Notes: generated by a model not told the origin, from the sequence alone. Counted from the stretch's first letter, positions 1-6,999 are shown. The stretch is DNA of 11,344 bases from JADJLQ01 sp964396995 (GCA_964396995.1 CAYNIG010000154.1:1-11344), one strand, 5' to 3'. Numbers and translations are program-made.

Positions 1-194
1 AATGCCATCCTCCTTACCGCCGAAGATCTCGCCGATCCAACAAATAAACCACGAAATCCTAGATTCAAGTGGGATTTGCGATTACAACTCGGATTAATCG
101 CGTCCGGTGCGTTCCCTATCCCCGCCTCGCCCGGCGCCCCACCCTCGGTCCCGCGCACACCTTCCACGCCACATCTCACGCCCAACGCGCCGTA
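1..194. other. GC-rich, C-skewed contig end, probably chimeric or foreign
   Basis: This stretch is unlike everything after it. A hand count of bases 101-192 gives about 75% G+C, with C outnumbering G roughly 50 to 19 on the plus strand, while the adjoining gene is clearly AT-rich. The change falls within a few bases of the fumarylacetoacetase stop codon. The first plus-strand frame stays open from base 1 to a TAA at 196-198, but its 65 codons end in a Pro/Ser/Thr/Ala-rich stretch that I cannot place in any family. The simplest inference is a misjoined read or contaminant at the contig end. Real intergenic DNA of odd composition, or a recent insertion, is possible but less likely. Confidence 0.6.
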
Positions 195-1199
195 TTAAAC
201 TGATTTTTTATTTAAAATACTATAATCCGTACTCTCGGCCAGTATAAGGTTGGTTAATTGCCCTAATTGATCTATTTCCAACATTACTTCGTCACCGGGA
301 TTTAACCATTGTTCGATGTAGAGAGGGTCATTTAATTTCCCGGTTCCATTTAACTCTAAAAAACAACCGGTACCTACCGTACCACTACCTATGACCTCAC
401 CCGGATATAAAGTAACACCGTAGGATGCTCTTTCAATGATCTCTGCAAATGTCCAGGTCATATCTCCCAGGTTTCCTTCACTTACTTTTATACCATTTAC
501 CCGGCAGGCCATTTTCAAATTCCAGGAGGTGCCAATATGGTTAGCCTCAGGTTTGATTTCATAATCAGTAAGTTCGTCTAAGGTCAACAGATAAGGTCCA
601 AGGGTAGTGCAAAAATCTTTACCTTTTGCTGGACCCAGATTGAGTTTCATTTCTTCCATCTGCCACCTGCGTGCACTGAGATCATTCATGATCATCAGTC
701 CTCCTATGTATTCGCCGGCTTGAACTGCTTTAATATTTCTGCCTTTTTTACAAATTACTATTGCGGCTTCCAATTCAAAATCTAATTTTTCAAAATGATC
801 CGGCATACAATAAACAGGGCCGGGACCCTGAATACTTAAATGATTGGTAAAATAAAATACAGGGAATTGTTCAAATTCGGGTATCATAGGTAGTCCTCTG
901 TTTCTCCGTGCTGATTCCACATGCTGATGAAATGCATAACCATCTCTGCATGAAACCGGATGCGGTATAGGTGCCAATAGTTGTATATTTTCACTACTTT
1001 CTGCATGTACTATTAAGGGATCCAGTTGGATTTTTGTATTCCATTCTTTTAATTTTGGAAACTGTACATCCCAATTATTCAAAAAATCCAGGATAGTGGC
1101 AGGTAAATCCAAATGCAAAGACTGGACATTATATATTTTATCATGCACAAAAAGCCCCAGCAGTTCTTTATTCTTTTTTAAATAACTTACTAATTTCAT
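195..1199 (-). CDS. fahA: Fumarylacetoacetase (fumarylacetoacetate hydrolase)
   Basis: This enzyme cleaves fumarylacetoacetate to fumarate and acetoacetate, the last step of cytosolic tyrosine breakdown. The 334-residue protein has the FAH C-terminal fold. By comparison with mouse FAH, metal ligands are D86, E142, E144 (in LDFELEAAI) and D173 (in MNDLSARRWQ). H93, seven residues after D86, matches the catalytic histidine, and R177, Q180, K194 and T198 match substrate and catalytic positions. GSGTVGTGC near the C-terminus is another family signature. The N-terminal domain is shorter than in animal FAH (about 420 residues), as is usual for this bacterial type. It is the last operon gene, starting 9 bases after the hmgA stop. 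Its stop lies at the junction with the odd GC-rich sequence, so the last few residues could be affected by a misassembly. FAH-fold hydrolases act on varied substrates, but the operon context strongly favours fumarylacetoacetate. Confidence 0.93.
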   Translation of the reverse strand: MKLVSYLKKNKELLGLFVHDKIYNVQSLHLDLPATILDFLNNWDVQFPKLKEWNTKIQLDPLIVHAESSENIQLLAPIPHPVSCRDGYAFHQHVESARRNRGLPMIPEFEQFPVFYFTNHLSIQGPGPVYCMPDHFEKLDFELEAAIVICKKGRNIKAVQAGEYIGGLMIMNDLSARRWQMEEMKLNLGPAKGKDFCTTLGPYLLTLDELTDYEIKPEANHIGTSWNLKMACRVNGIKVSEGNLGDMTWTFAEIIERASYGVTLYPGEVIGSGTVGTGCFLELNGTGKLNDPLYIEQWLNPGDEVMLEIDQLGQLTNLILAESTDYSILNKKSV

Positions 1200-1208
1200 T
1201 TTTTAGCG

Positions 1209-2366
1209 TTACTCAGCCCAACTATAAGTATAATCCACCAATTCTAATTCCAAAGCCTGCTTCGTAATCATCAATGGATGAAATGTATCTACCATTACTG
1301 CCAGTTCTTTTGTTTCCTTTGCACCGATACTTTTTTCTACTGTACCGGGGTGCGGACCATGAGGTATACCGGCCGGATGCAGGGTGATCATACCTTTGGA
1401 TACATTTTTTCTGCTCATAAAATCACCATCTACATAATACAGTACTTCGTCACTATCTATATTGCTGTGATGGTAAGGTGCAGGTATCGCCATCGGGTGA
1501 TAATCATATAATCTCGGCACAAAAGAGCAAACTACAAAATTATTGGCTTCAAATGTCTGGTGTACTGGAGGAGGCTGATGTATTCTGCCGGTGATGGGTT
1601 CAAAATCATGAATAGAAAATACATAGGGATATGCACATCCGTCCCAGCCCACTACATCAAATGGATGACTGGCATAACGTAAATCGTATAATTGATTTTG
1701 TTTTTTGGCTTTTATAATAAATTCCCCTTTTTGATCAATTGTTTTTAAATTTTGGGGAGTCCGGATATCCCGTTCACAATAAGGTGCATGCTCTAATAAC
1801 TGACCATATTTACTCAAATAACGCCTAGGATACCGGATAGGAGAAAATGATTCTACTATAAATAATCGATTGGTCTGCTGCTTAAATTCGATTTGATAGA
1901 TGGTACCCCGGGGAATGATTATATAATCTCCGTATTTAAAAGGAAGTTCTCCGTAGGCAGTATTTACAATTCCTTCGCCTTCGTGTACAAAAATCATTTC
2001 ATCAGCATCTGTATTTTTATAAAAATAACCTATCGTGCCTTTTGTTGGCGAAGCCAACACCAAATGACAATCTTTATTTACTAATACCGGAACCCGGCTG
2101 AGTATATAATCATCTGCCACTTTCAGTGCAAATCCTTCAAAACACCTGTGCCTGAGCATTTTTTCCTCAGCCACCATTGGCGAAAGATCGGTGCCGGGCT
2201 CTGCATGTATGATTTGGGTGGGTGGCTGCACATGATACAATATGGAATAATCATTGCTAAATCCCTCTGTGGTGAATAACTGTTCAGCATATAATCCGCC
2301 CTGTGGTTTTCTAAATTGGGTATGCTTTTTATGAGGAATGGTCCCTCGGCTTTGATAATGGGGCAT
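1209..2366 (-). CDS. hmgA: Homogentisate 1,2-dioxygenase
   Basis: This Fe(II) enzyme opens the ring of homogentisate with O2 to give maleylacetoacetate. The 385-residue protein is a double-cupin homogentisate dioxygenase of the shorter bacterial type; the human enzyme has 445 residues. Family landmarks are an N-terminal cupin with a DEMIFVHEGEG strand (about 122-132), HPFDVVGWDG (234-243), HQPPPVHQTFE (263-273), and the C-terminal metal site. The likely iron ligands are H300 and E307 in HHSNIDSDEVLYYV and H336 in HPAGIPHGPHPG, matching human H335, E341 and H371; the glutamate assignment allows for a one-residue insertion. The MPHYQSRG start is typical of the family. There is no clear Shine-Dalgarno sequence. 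It lies 12 bases after the phenylalanine hydroxylase stop and 9 before fahA, so it is almost surely co-transcribed. Confidence 0.95.
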   Translation of the reverse strand: MPHYQSRGTIPHKKHTQFRKPQGGLYAEQLFTTEGFSNDYSILYHVQPPTQIIHAEPGTDLSPMVAEEKMLRHRCFEGFALKVADDYILSRVPVLVNKDCHLVLASPTKGTIGYFYKNTDADEMIFVHEGEGIVNTAYGELPFKYGDYIIIPRGTIYQIEFKQQTNRLFIVESFSPIRYPRRYLSKYGQLLEHAPYCERDIRTPQNLKTIDQKGEFIIKAKKQNQLYDLRYASHPFDVVGWDGCAYPYVFSIHDFEPITGRIHQPPPVHQTFEANNFVVCSFVPRLYDYHPMAIPAPYHHSNIDSDEVLYYVDGDFMSRKNVSKGMITLHPAGIPHGPHPGTVEKSIGAKETKELAVMVDTFHPLMITKQALELELVDYTYSWAE

Positions 2367-2378
2367 GTAAAAAACGAT

Positions 2379-3098
2379 TTAATATAATGAACTAAAAAAA
2401 TGATTTAATTCTTGTGCGGCATGCGCAAGCTGATCAAAATGGTCCAATACAAAATACTTTTCCTGGAATCGATCTTTTATATACGGAGTGTGGATGACCT
2501 CATTTATTTGAAATGGAACATGTACCGCAGCTGAGGATAGGGAATATTCCGTTTCACCTATTGAAGAGAGAATACCAGCCCCGTATATTTTAACCTGCTT
2601 ATTTTCTTTGACCAGCCCAAATTCTATGGTGTACCAATATACACGTGCGATGGCTTCTATCACCTCTTCTTTGTCGAGATGTTTTACGGCTAATGCAGCT
2701 AATTCATATAAAAAATGGGTAATGCGGGTGTCTGTCAATAAAGGTATGTGACCAAATACATCATGAAACATGTCCGGCTCTTCCAGGTAATCCAGTTCCT
2801 GCATCTTTCGGATCCAGGTAGTGGTACCGAATTCCCTGGTATACATTTTATTAAAAAAGTCTGCATTGGAGATTAATCCGGGCACGGCATAGATCTGCCA
2901 TCCGGTCAATCCCTTTAATTTTTTATTTACTTCTTTAAAATCCGGAATTTTCTGATCGTTAAACTCCAGCTGATCCAGCCCCCATTTAAACTTATTGTAC
3001 GCTACATCAGCTACTTTTTCATATTGTCTTTTGTATAATACAGACCATACTTCGTGATCCGATATCGTATATTGATTATATTCTTGTTGTACCAGCAT
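2379..3098 (-). CDS. phhA: Phenylalanine 4-monooxygenase (pterin-dependent)
   Basis: This enzyme hydroxylates phenylalanine to tyrosine using O2, Fe(II) and a tetrahydropterin, so it feeds phenylalanine into the tyrosine pathway. The 239-residue protein is a catalytic domain alone, without the N-terminal ACT regulatory domain of animal enzymes, and is slightly shorter than typical bacterial forms (roughly 260-300). The iron triad is visible: H112 and H117 in EPDMFHDVFGHIPLL, and E159 in YWYTIEFGL; the spacings fit the Chromobacterium enzyme. GAGILSSIGE (about 173-182) is the conserved active-site loop. The gene starts 19 bases after the aminotransferase stop. The tryptophan and tyrosine hydroxylases share this fold, but the bacterial lineage and catabolic operon favour phenylalanine. 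The partner pterin-4a-carbinolamine dehydratase is not in the window. Confidence 0.94.
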   Translation of the reverse strand: MLVQQEYNQYTISDHEVWSVLYKRQYEKVADVAYNKFKWGLDQLEFNDQKIPDFKEVNKKLKGLTGWQIYAVPGLISNADFFNKMYTREFGTTTWIRKMQELDYLEEPDMFHDVFGHIPLLTDTRITHFLYELAALAVKHLDKEEVIEAIARVYWYTIEFGLVKENKQVKIYGAGILSSIGETEYSLSSAAVHVPFQINEVIHTPYIKDRFQEKYFVLDHFDQLAHAAQELNHFFSSLY

Positions 3099-3117
3099 AT
3101 TGATTTGCTTACTTGTT

Positions 3118-4356
3118 TTAAATTGTTTTTATTTTTTTAAAATTTTCAACTTCGATGAGGATCTGTCGTATTTTATTCAACAGGGGCAACACCTCTTCTT
3201 TTTTACAGGTACCTATACTCAGGCGGTGCCATCCTGTTTCTTTAGTTGTTCCGAATATTTCAAATGGCAATAATCCTACTCCGGCTTTTTCCAATAATAC
3301 CTGATGTGCATCTTCAAAGTCAAGTTTTACGGAAAGATAAATACCACCTTGTGGAGGAATGGCATCAATAGAAAGTCCTTCTTGTTTTAGTTTTAGTATG
3401 CCGTGGTATAGTAATTCCAATCGTTCAGTTAACTCTGACTTAAACTTTTTCAAAAAGGATTTTACCTGATCTTCATTTTTTAAAAACGCAGCAACCCCTT
3501 TTTGCTCAGCCATAGGTGCCCAGGCGCCTACATGAGATAAGAAAGACTTCATTTTGTGGATTAATACTGCAGGACCCGCGGCCCATCCTACCCGCAATCC
3601 GGTAGCTGCAAAGGATTTGCTGATAGCATCAATATAAATTACATATGGTTTGATCTCAGGGTATACCGTCACCGGATCGTAATGCGTTTCGTGGTCTGAT
3701 GTCAGCAACCAATACATCTGATCAAACAGGATATATAATTTTTTTTCATTCTCACCACGACGGAGATTTTCTGCATGTACCAATTCACTTATTTCCTTCA
3801 GATCTTTTTTTCGGATGAGGGTACCGGTAGGATTTAATGGACTGCATAAAACCAATAATACAGCATCATTCAATTTTCCAACCAGCTGATCTGCGGTAGG
3901 CATAAAATGATTTTTAGATGTGGTCTGTATTTCTACTGCCTTACCACCGGCCAGGTAAGTATAATACTGATTATTCCATGAGGGTACCGGAAACAATACT
4001 TTGTCACCGGGATCCACTATCATTTTATAGGTAGCATAGATCAGTGGCCTGCCGCCACCGGCGACTACTATTTCCGATGGATGATATACCATGCTTTTAT
4101 GGTTCAGTAAGAATTGAGCGATGGATTCCCGCAACTCAAGTAAACCATCGGATGGAGGATAATTAGTATATTTATTACGATAGGCCTCGTGTATGTATTC
4201 TTCTAAAAGCTCAGGGATTGGAAAAATAGTCGGGTCGAAATCGCCTACGGTAAGGTTATACATTTTTTCCCCGGCCAAAATTCGTTGTTTGATCCGGTTG
4301 CTGATGCTCAGTATCTGTGAATCCTGTAGATGGTCTGTGATGGCAGCCAGTTTCAT
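3118..4356 (-). CDS. PLP-dependent aromatic aminotransferase (fold type I, class I/II)
   Basis: By context this enzyme most likely converts tyrosine (and phenylalanine) plus 2-oxoglutarate to 4-hydroxyphenylpyruvate (phenylpyruvate), the substrate of the upstream dioxygenase. The 412-residue protein shows the aspartate-aminotransferase fold: a TNYPPSDGLLELR segment (64-76), a GGGRPLIYA cofactor-phosphate loop (100-108), N175 in SPLNPTG, D212 and Y215 in FDQMYW, the Schiff-base lysine K247 in DAISKSFAATGLRVGW with R255 contacting the PLP phosphate, and the substrate-carboxylate arginine R378 in WHRLSIGT. Its start codon overlaps the dioxygenase stop by four bases (ATGA, 4353-4356), which suggests translational coupling. 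Residues alone do not prove aromatic specificity; that part is inferred from the operon. I give no symbol because it is not clearly TyrB or AspC. Confidence 0.9.
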   Translation of the reverse strand: MKLAAITDHLQDSQILSISNRIKQRILAGEKMYNLTVGDFDPTIFPIPELLEEYIHEAYRNKYTNYPPSDGLLELRESIAQFLLNHKSMVYHPSEIVVAGGGRPLIYATYKMIVDPGDKVLFPVPSWNNQYYTYLAGGKAVEIQTTSKNHFMPTADQLVGKLNDAVLLVLCSPLNPTGTLIRKKDLKEISELVHAENLRRGENEKKLYILFDQMYWLLTSDHETHYDPVTVYPEIKPYVIYIDAISKSFAATGLRVGWAAGPAVLIHKMKSFLSHVGAWAPMAEQKGVAAFLKNEDQVKSFLKKFKSELTERLELLYHGILKLKQEGLSIDAIPPQGGIYLSVKLDFEDAHQVLLEKAGVGLLPFEIFGTTKETGWHRLSIGTCKKEEVLPLLNKIRQILIEVENFKKIKTI

Positions 4357-5486
4357 AGGTTACCGCGAGCCTCCTGTTCCCGTTCTATTGCTTCGAAGAG
4401 TGCCTTAAAATTTCCTTTGCCAAAACTTTTTGCTCCTTTGCGCTGTATGATTTCAAAAAACAAAGTAGGTCTGTCTTCCAATGGTTTGGTAAAAATCTGC
4501 AATAGGTATCCCTCTTCGTCCCGGTCTACTAATATTCCGAGTTCACGAAGCGGTACAAGATCTTCATCTATATGTCCTACTCTATCAAGTAACGAATCGT
4601 AATAACTAGCCGGCACTTTAAGAAATTCAATTCCCCGTTTGGATAATTCAGTAACGGTTTCGAGGATATTATGGGTGGCGATCGCGATATGCTGTACCCC
4701 TTCTCCATTATAAAAATCGAGGTATTCTTCCACCTGGCTTTTTTTCTTACCGGCAGCTGGTTCATTGATTGGAAACTTAATATACCCATTGCCGCTGCTC
4801 ATGACTTTACTCATCAGTGCAGAGTATTCAGTAGATATATCTTTATCATCAAAAGTGAGTATGTTTTTAAAGCCCATTACATCTTCGTAAAACTGTACCC
4901 ATTTATTCATTTGATTCCAACCTACGTTTCCTACACAATGATCTACATACTGCAGGCCGGTGGGCTTTGGATTATAACTGCTATTCCATTTTACATATCC
5001 GGGCATAAAAAGTCCGTGGTAATTTTCGCGTTCGATAAAATAATGTACGGTGTTGCCATACAGGTGAATGGCACTCAAGGTCAGTTGACCGTATTCATCG
5101 GATAATGTGCGGGGAGATAAATAACCTCTTGCTCCTCTTGCAACCGTTTCATAATATGCTTTTGTAGCATCATCCACTCTGAGGGCGATTCCCTTTACAC
5201 CATCACCGTGTGTGTAAATATGATCCGCTATTTCATTGCCTGTGCGCAATGGTGTGGTAAGTACAAAATTGATCTTACCCTGGTTGATTACATAGCTTGC
5301 TTTGTCTTTCACTCCGGTCTCCGGACCTGCATAGGCCAGGCTTTGAAAACCAAATGCTGTTTTATAAAAATGAGCAGCTTGTTTGGCATTGCCCACATAA
5401 AATTCAATATAGTCTGTACCATAAATAGGTAAAAAATCAGGACTGGTATTGATGTCTACCATATCCGATACCAATAAAGATTCCAT
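4353..5486 (-). CDS. hppD: 4-hydroxyphenylpyruvate dioxygenase
   Basis: This Fe(II) enzyme turns 4-hydroxyphenylpyruvate and O2 into homogentisate and CO2. The 377-residue protein has two vicinal-oxygen-chelate halves: an N-terminal one (about 20-155, starting GTDYIEFYVGNA) and the catalytic C-terminal one (about 175-350). Iron ligands are H183 in YVDHCVGNV, H266 in GVQHIAIAT and E345 in LFFEIIQR; the first two even fall at the same residue numbers as in the human enzyme. FGKGNFKALFEAIE (355-368) is the family's C-terminal helix that closes the active site. Length is normal. This is the first gene of the operon, with a promoter about 190 bases upstream. M9 is a possible alternative start, but the upstream ATG is used here. 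The related hydroxymandelate synthase is unlikely given the neighbours. Confidence 0.96.
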   Translation of the reverse strand: MESLLVSDMVDINTSPDFLPIYGTDYIEFYVGNAKQAAHFYKTAFGFQSLAYAGPETGVKDKASYVINQGKINFVLTTPLRTGNEIADHIYTHGDGVKGIALRVDDATKAYYETVARGARGYLSPRTLSDEYGQLTLSAIHLYGNTVHYFIERENYHGLFMPGYVKWNSSYNPKPTGLQYVDHCVGNVGWNQMNKWVQFYEDVMGFKNILTFDDKDISTEYSALMSKVMSSGNGYIKFPINEPAAGKKKSQVEEYLDFYNGEGVQHIAIATHNILETVTELSKRGIEFLKVPASYYDSLLDRVGHIDEDLVPLRELGILVDRDEEGYLLQIFTKPLEDRPTLFFEIIQRKGAKSFGKGNFKALFEAIEREQEARGNL

Positions 5487-5535
5487 TTAATTTAAACTTT
5501 TTTAAAATGAAGAATAGTTAATAAGAATAGAAAGG

Positions 5536-5553
5536 AGCAGAATTATTTCTGCT
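5536..5553 (-). other. Small hairpin in the hppD leader
   Basis: AGCAGAA and TTCTGCT form a perfect 7-bp stem around a 4-base loop, about 50 bases upstream of the hppD start. It would lie inside the transcript leader if the promoter at 5676-5705 is used. No long U-run follows, so it is not a good terminator. It may affect mRNA stability or be chance. Confidence 0.35.
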
Positions 5554-5675
5554 TGCAATATCAATAACTACTTCAATGGGAATCTTCAGCCAATGCCACC
5601 ATCAACAAGACATAATTGTCCCGTTTGTCATCAAATACCTTATGTGGATAATCAGGTCTCAAAATAGTATGGGGG

Positions 5676-5705
5676 CAAATATACGTGTTTTGAAAATAAC
5701 AAAAA
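5676..5705 (-). promoter_or_regulatory. Candidate Bacteroidota promoter for the tyrosine operon
   Basis: On the minus strand, TATATTTG (5676-5683) is a full match to the Bacteroidota -7 consensus TAnnTTTG. A TTTTTG box (5700-5705) sits upstream with a 16-base spacer to the -7 element, slightly shorter than the 17-23 usually given for TTG-N-TAnnTTTG promoters. Transcription would start near 5669, leaving a leader of about 180 bases before hppD. It is the only strong promoter-like site I found upstream of the operon; all later genes are too close together to need their own. Confidence 0.6.
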
Positions 5706-5716
5706 GTTTCTTTTTG
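5700..5716. promoter_or_regulatory. 17-bp inverted repeat over the -33 box, possible operator
   Basis: CAAAAAG and CTTTTTG are perfect 7-base arms with a TTT spacer. The arm nearer the operon contains the -33 box of the operon promoter, so a dimeric regulator bound here would compete with RNA polymerase. It could instead be a weak AT-only hairpin ending transcription of the upstream epimerase gene, 36 bases past its stop. Both roles are inferred from position alone. Confidence 0.35.
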
Positions 5717-5751
5717 TGGTATCCGTTATAAGGTAATTAGAATGCTATGTA

Positions 5752-6654
5752 TCACAATACAGCTGGAATGTACTTCCTCCAATTATGTTGTTCTTTAAAT
5801 CCGAGGACTTCGCGGATTTTACGATTTGAAAACAGTGCTTCGTATTCGTCCAATTCACGGGTGACCGGCACTCCGGGAAAAAACCGATCTATCAACTCTT
5901 TGGTTGGGAGTATTGCCCCATTATGATCATTTCCAGCATTAAAAACCTGGTATCCTAAACCATCTTTTTTAATACACAAATCAACGATCTGCCCCAGATC
6001 ACGCGCATCAATATAACAAAAAGCATTGCGACGGCGCACTTCAGGATTCTTAAAATAGGTAGGGAAAAGTTCCACGTATTCATGAGGCTCAACGACATTG
6101 CCGATTCTCAAGGCATAGATATCTATTGCGGATCTTCGCTGGAAACTGCGAGCTGTATTTTCATTTACCAGTTTTGATAATCCGTAGCTATCCATGGGAT
6201 CGATGTCATAGTCTTCTTCCAGGGGTAATGAATGAGGATCGGTTTTACCATCGGAAAAACAAACTCCATAGGTAGTTTCTGAAGAAGCAATGATGATTTT
6301 TTTTATGCCCAGTTTCACTGCCGCTTCTATTACATTATAGGTACCGATGGTGTTAACTCTGAAAGTTTCATTATCCGGTTTGAGTAATATTCTGGGTACA
6401 GCCGCAAAATGTACTACCGCGTCAAAAGCAGGTATACTACCAAGCTCCAATTCATCCAGGCCCGCATACGAGCTCAGAGCATTAAACATTTGTCCCGAAT
6501 CGGTAATATCAGCATGTAGATTATCTACTCCGGGATGATTTAGCGGAAGCAAATCCACATTGAGAACTCTGTATCCCTGGTTTAAAAGATAGGGTATCAC
6601 ATGTCTGCCGGCCTTGCCGGATCCTCCGGTAAAAAATATTCTTTTTTTGATCAT
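5752..6654 (-). CDS. NAD(P)-dependent epimerase/dehydratase (extended SDR)
   Basis: This is a 300-residue extended short-chain dehydrogenase/reductase of the epimerase/dehydratase group, expected to act in the cytosol on a nucleotide sugar, uronate or related compound; the substrate cannot be read from the sequence. Seen in order: the Rossmann nucleotide loop TGGSGKAG (G10, G13, G16), D34 at the end of strand two (favouring NAD over NADP), HFAAVP (82-87), VNTIGTYNVIEAA (100-112), S125 in SSETTYG, and the catalytic YxxxK pair Y157/K161 in DSYGLSKLVNE. The C-terminal substrate part is short, so the protein sits at the small end of the family. The start is ATG at 6654, just before the Rossmann strand. 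It lies on the same strand as the tyrosine operon but 265 bases upstream of it, with a promoter in between, so it is probably a separate transcript. Confidence 0.85.
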   Translation of the reverse strand: MIKKRIFFTGGSGKAGRHVIPYLLNQGYRVLNVDLLPLNHPGVDNLHADITDSGQMFNALSSYAGLDELELGSIPAFDAVVHFAAVPRILLKPDNETFRVNTIGTYNVIEAAVKLGIKKIIIASSETTYGVCFSDGKTDPHSLPLEEDYDIDPMDSYGLSKLVNENTARSFQRRSAIDIYALRIGNVVEPHEYVELFPTYFKNPEVRRRNAFCYIDARDLGQIVDLCIKKDGLGYQVFNAGNDHNGAILPTKELIDRFFPGVPVTRELDEYEALFSNRKIREVLGFKEQHNWRKYIPAVL

Positions 6655-6734
6655 GATATATATCTAGAAGGATGAAGTTAGAAAAACTAAACTGTATTGA
6701 ATCATTTAAGGCTTACAAAGGTGGTGGGTATGCG

Positions 6735-6742
6735 CAAATATT
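6735..6742 (-). promoter_or_regulatory. Weak -7-like element upstream of the epimerase
   Basis: AATATTTG on the minus strand matches TAnnTTTG at all but the first fixed position, about 80 bases upstream of the epimerase ATG. No clear TTG box lies at the expected distance; the palindrome at 6753-6769 occupies that place. Confidence 0.25.
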
Positions 6743-6752
6743 GCCTTTATTT

Positions 6753-6769
6753 TTATTTTCCGAAAATAA
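6753..6769. repeat. 17-bp perfect palindrome (TTATTTTC-C-GAAAATAA)
   Basis: The 8-base arms are exact reverse complements around a single central C. The site lies about 100 bases upstream of the epimerase start and 10 bases upstream of the weak -7-like element, where an operator would overlap the -33 region. It is AT-rich, so chance occurrence is possible. Confidence 0.4.
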
Positions 6770-6815
6770 TTATAATAGAGGTGCAGCGAATGCCCTAAAT
6801 GGTATATTTTGAAAC

Positions 6816-6839
6816 CTCTGCGAACTCTGCGTCTTTGCG
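6816..6839. repeat. Tandem CTCTGCG/CTTTGCG short repeat
   Basis: Three near-identical heptamers occur at 6816-6822 (CTCTGCG), 6825-6831 (CTCTGCG) and 6833-6839 (CTTTGCG), spaced 9 and 8 bases apart. Read on the minus strand it is a CGCAAAGACGCAGAGTTCGC-like string. From memory, strings of this type recur between genes in many environmental bacteria; that is recollection and was not searched. It encodes nothing visible. Confidence 0.6.
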
Positions 6840-6999
6840 AGAGAATAAAAAACTATATGACTAAGATTGAGTGTGCCCTATGGTGTTTTTAACTTTCTCA
6901 TTTTTACGACATGTATTGAAAATCTCCCCCATAAACCCAGGATCACCGACCATAAACAGATGCAGGTAAAGAATAAAACAAAATAGATTCATGAACCCA

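Larger units (their letters stand above)
6655..6999. other. Intergenic region before the gap, no gene recognised
   Basis: No convincing coding sequence is visible. A minus-strand frame open from the gap to a TAG at 6861-6863 has no recognisable family signature, and its continuation through the Ns is meaningless. The stretch does hold a palindrome (6753-6769), a weak promoter-like site and a small tandem repeat (6816-6839), listed separately. Confidence 0.5.

Noticed and set aside
4671..5105. Plus-strand frame of 144 codons
   Set aside because: It lies wholly antisense to hppD, whose iron ligands and domains are intact; it has no recognisable motif.
5536..5553. Leader hairpin as a riboswitch or intrinsic terminator
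   Set aside because: It is a single 7-bp stem without a U-tract or the multi-helix structure of known riboswitch classes; kept only as a small hairpin.
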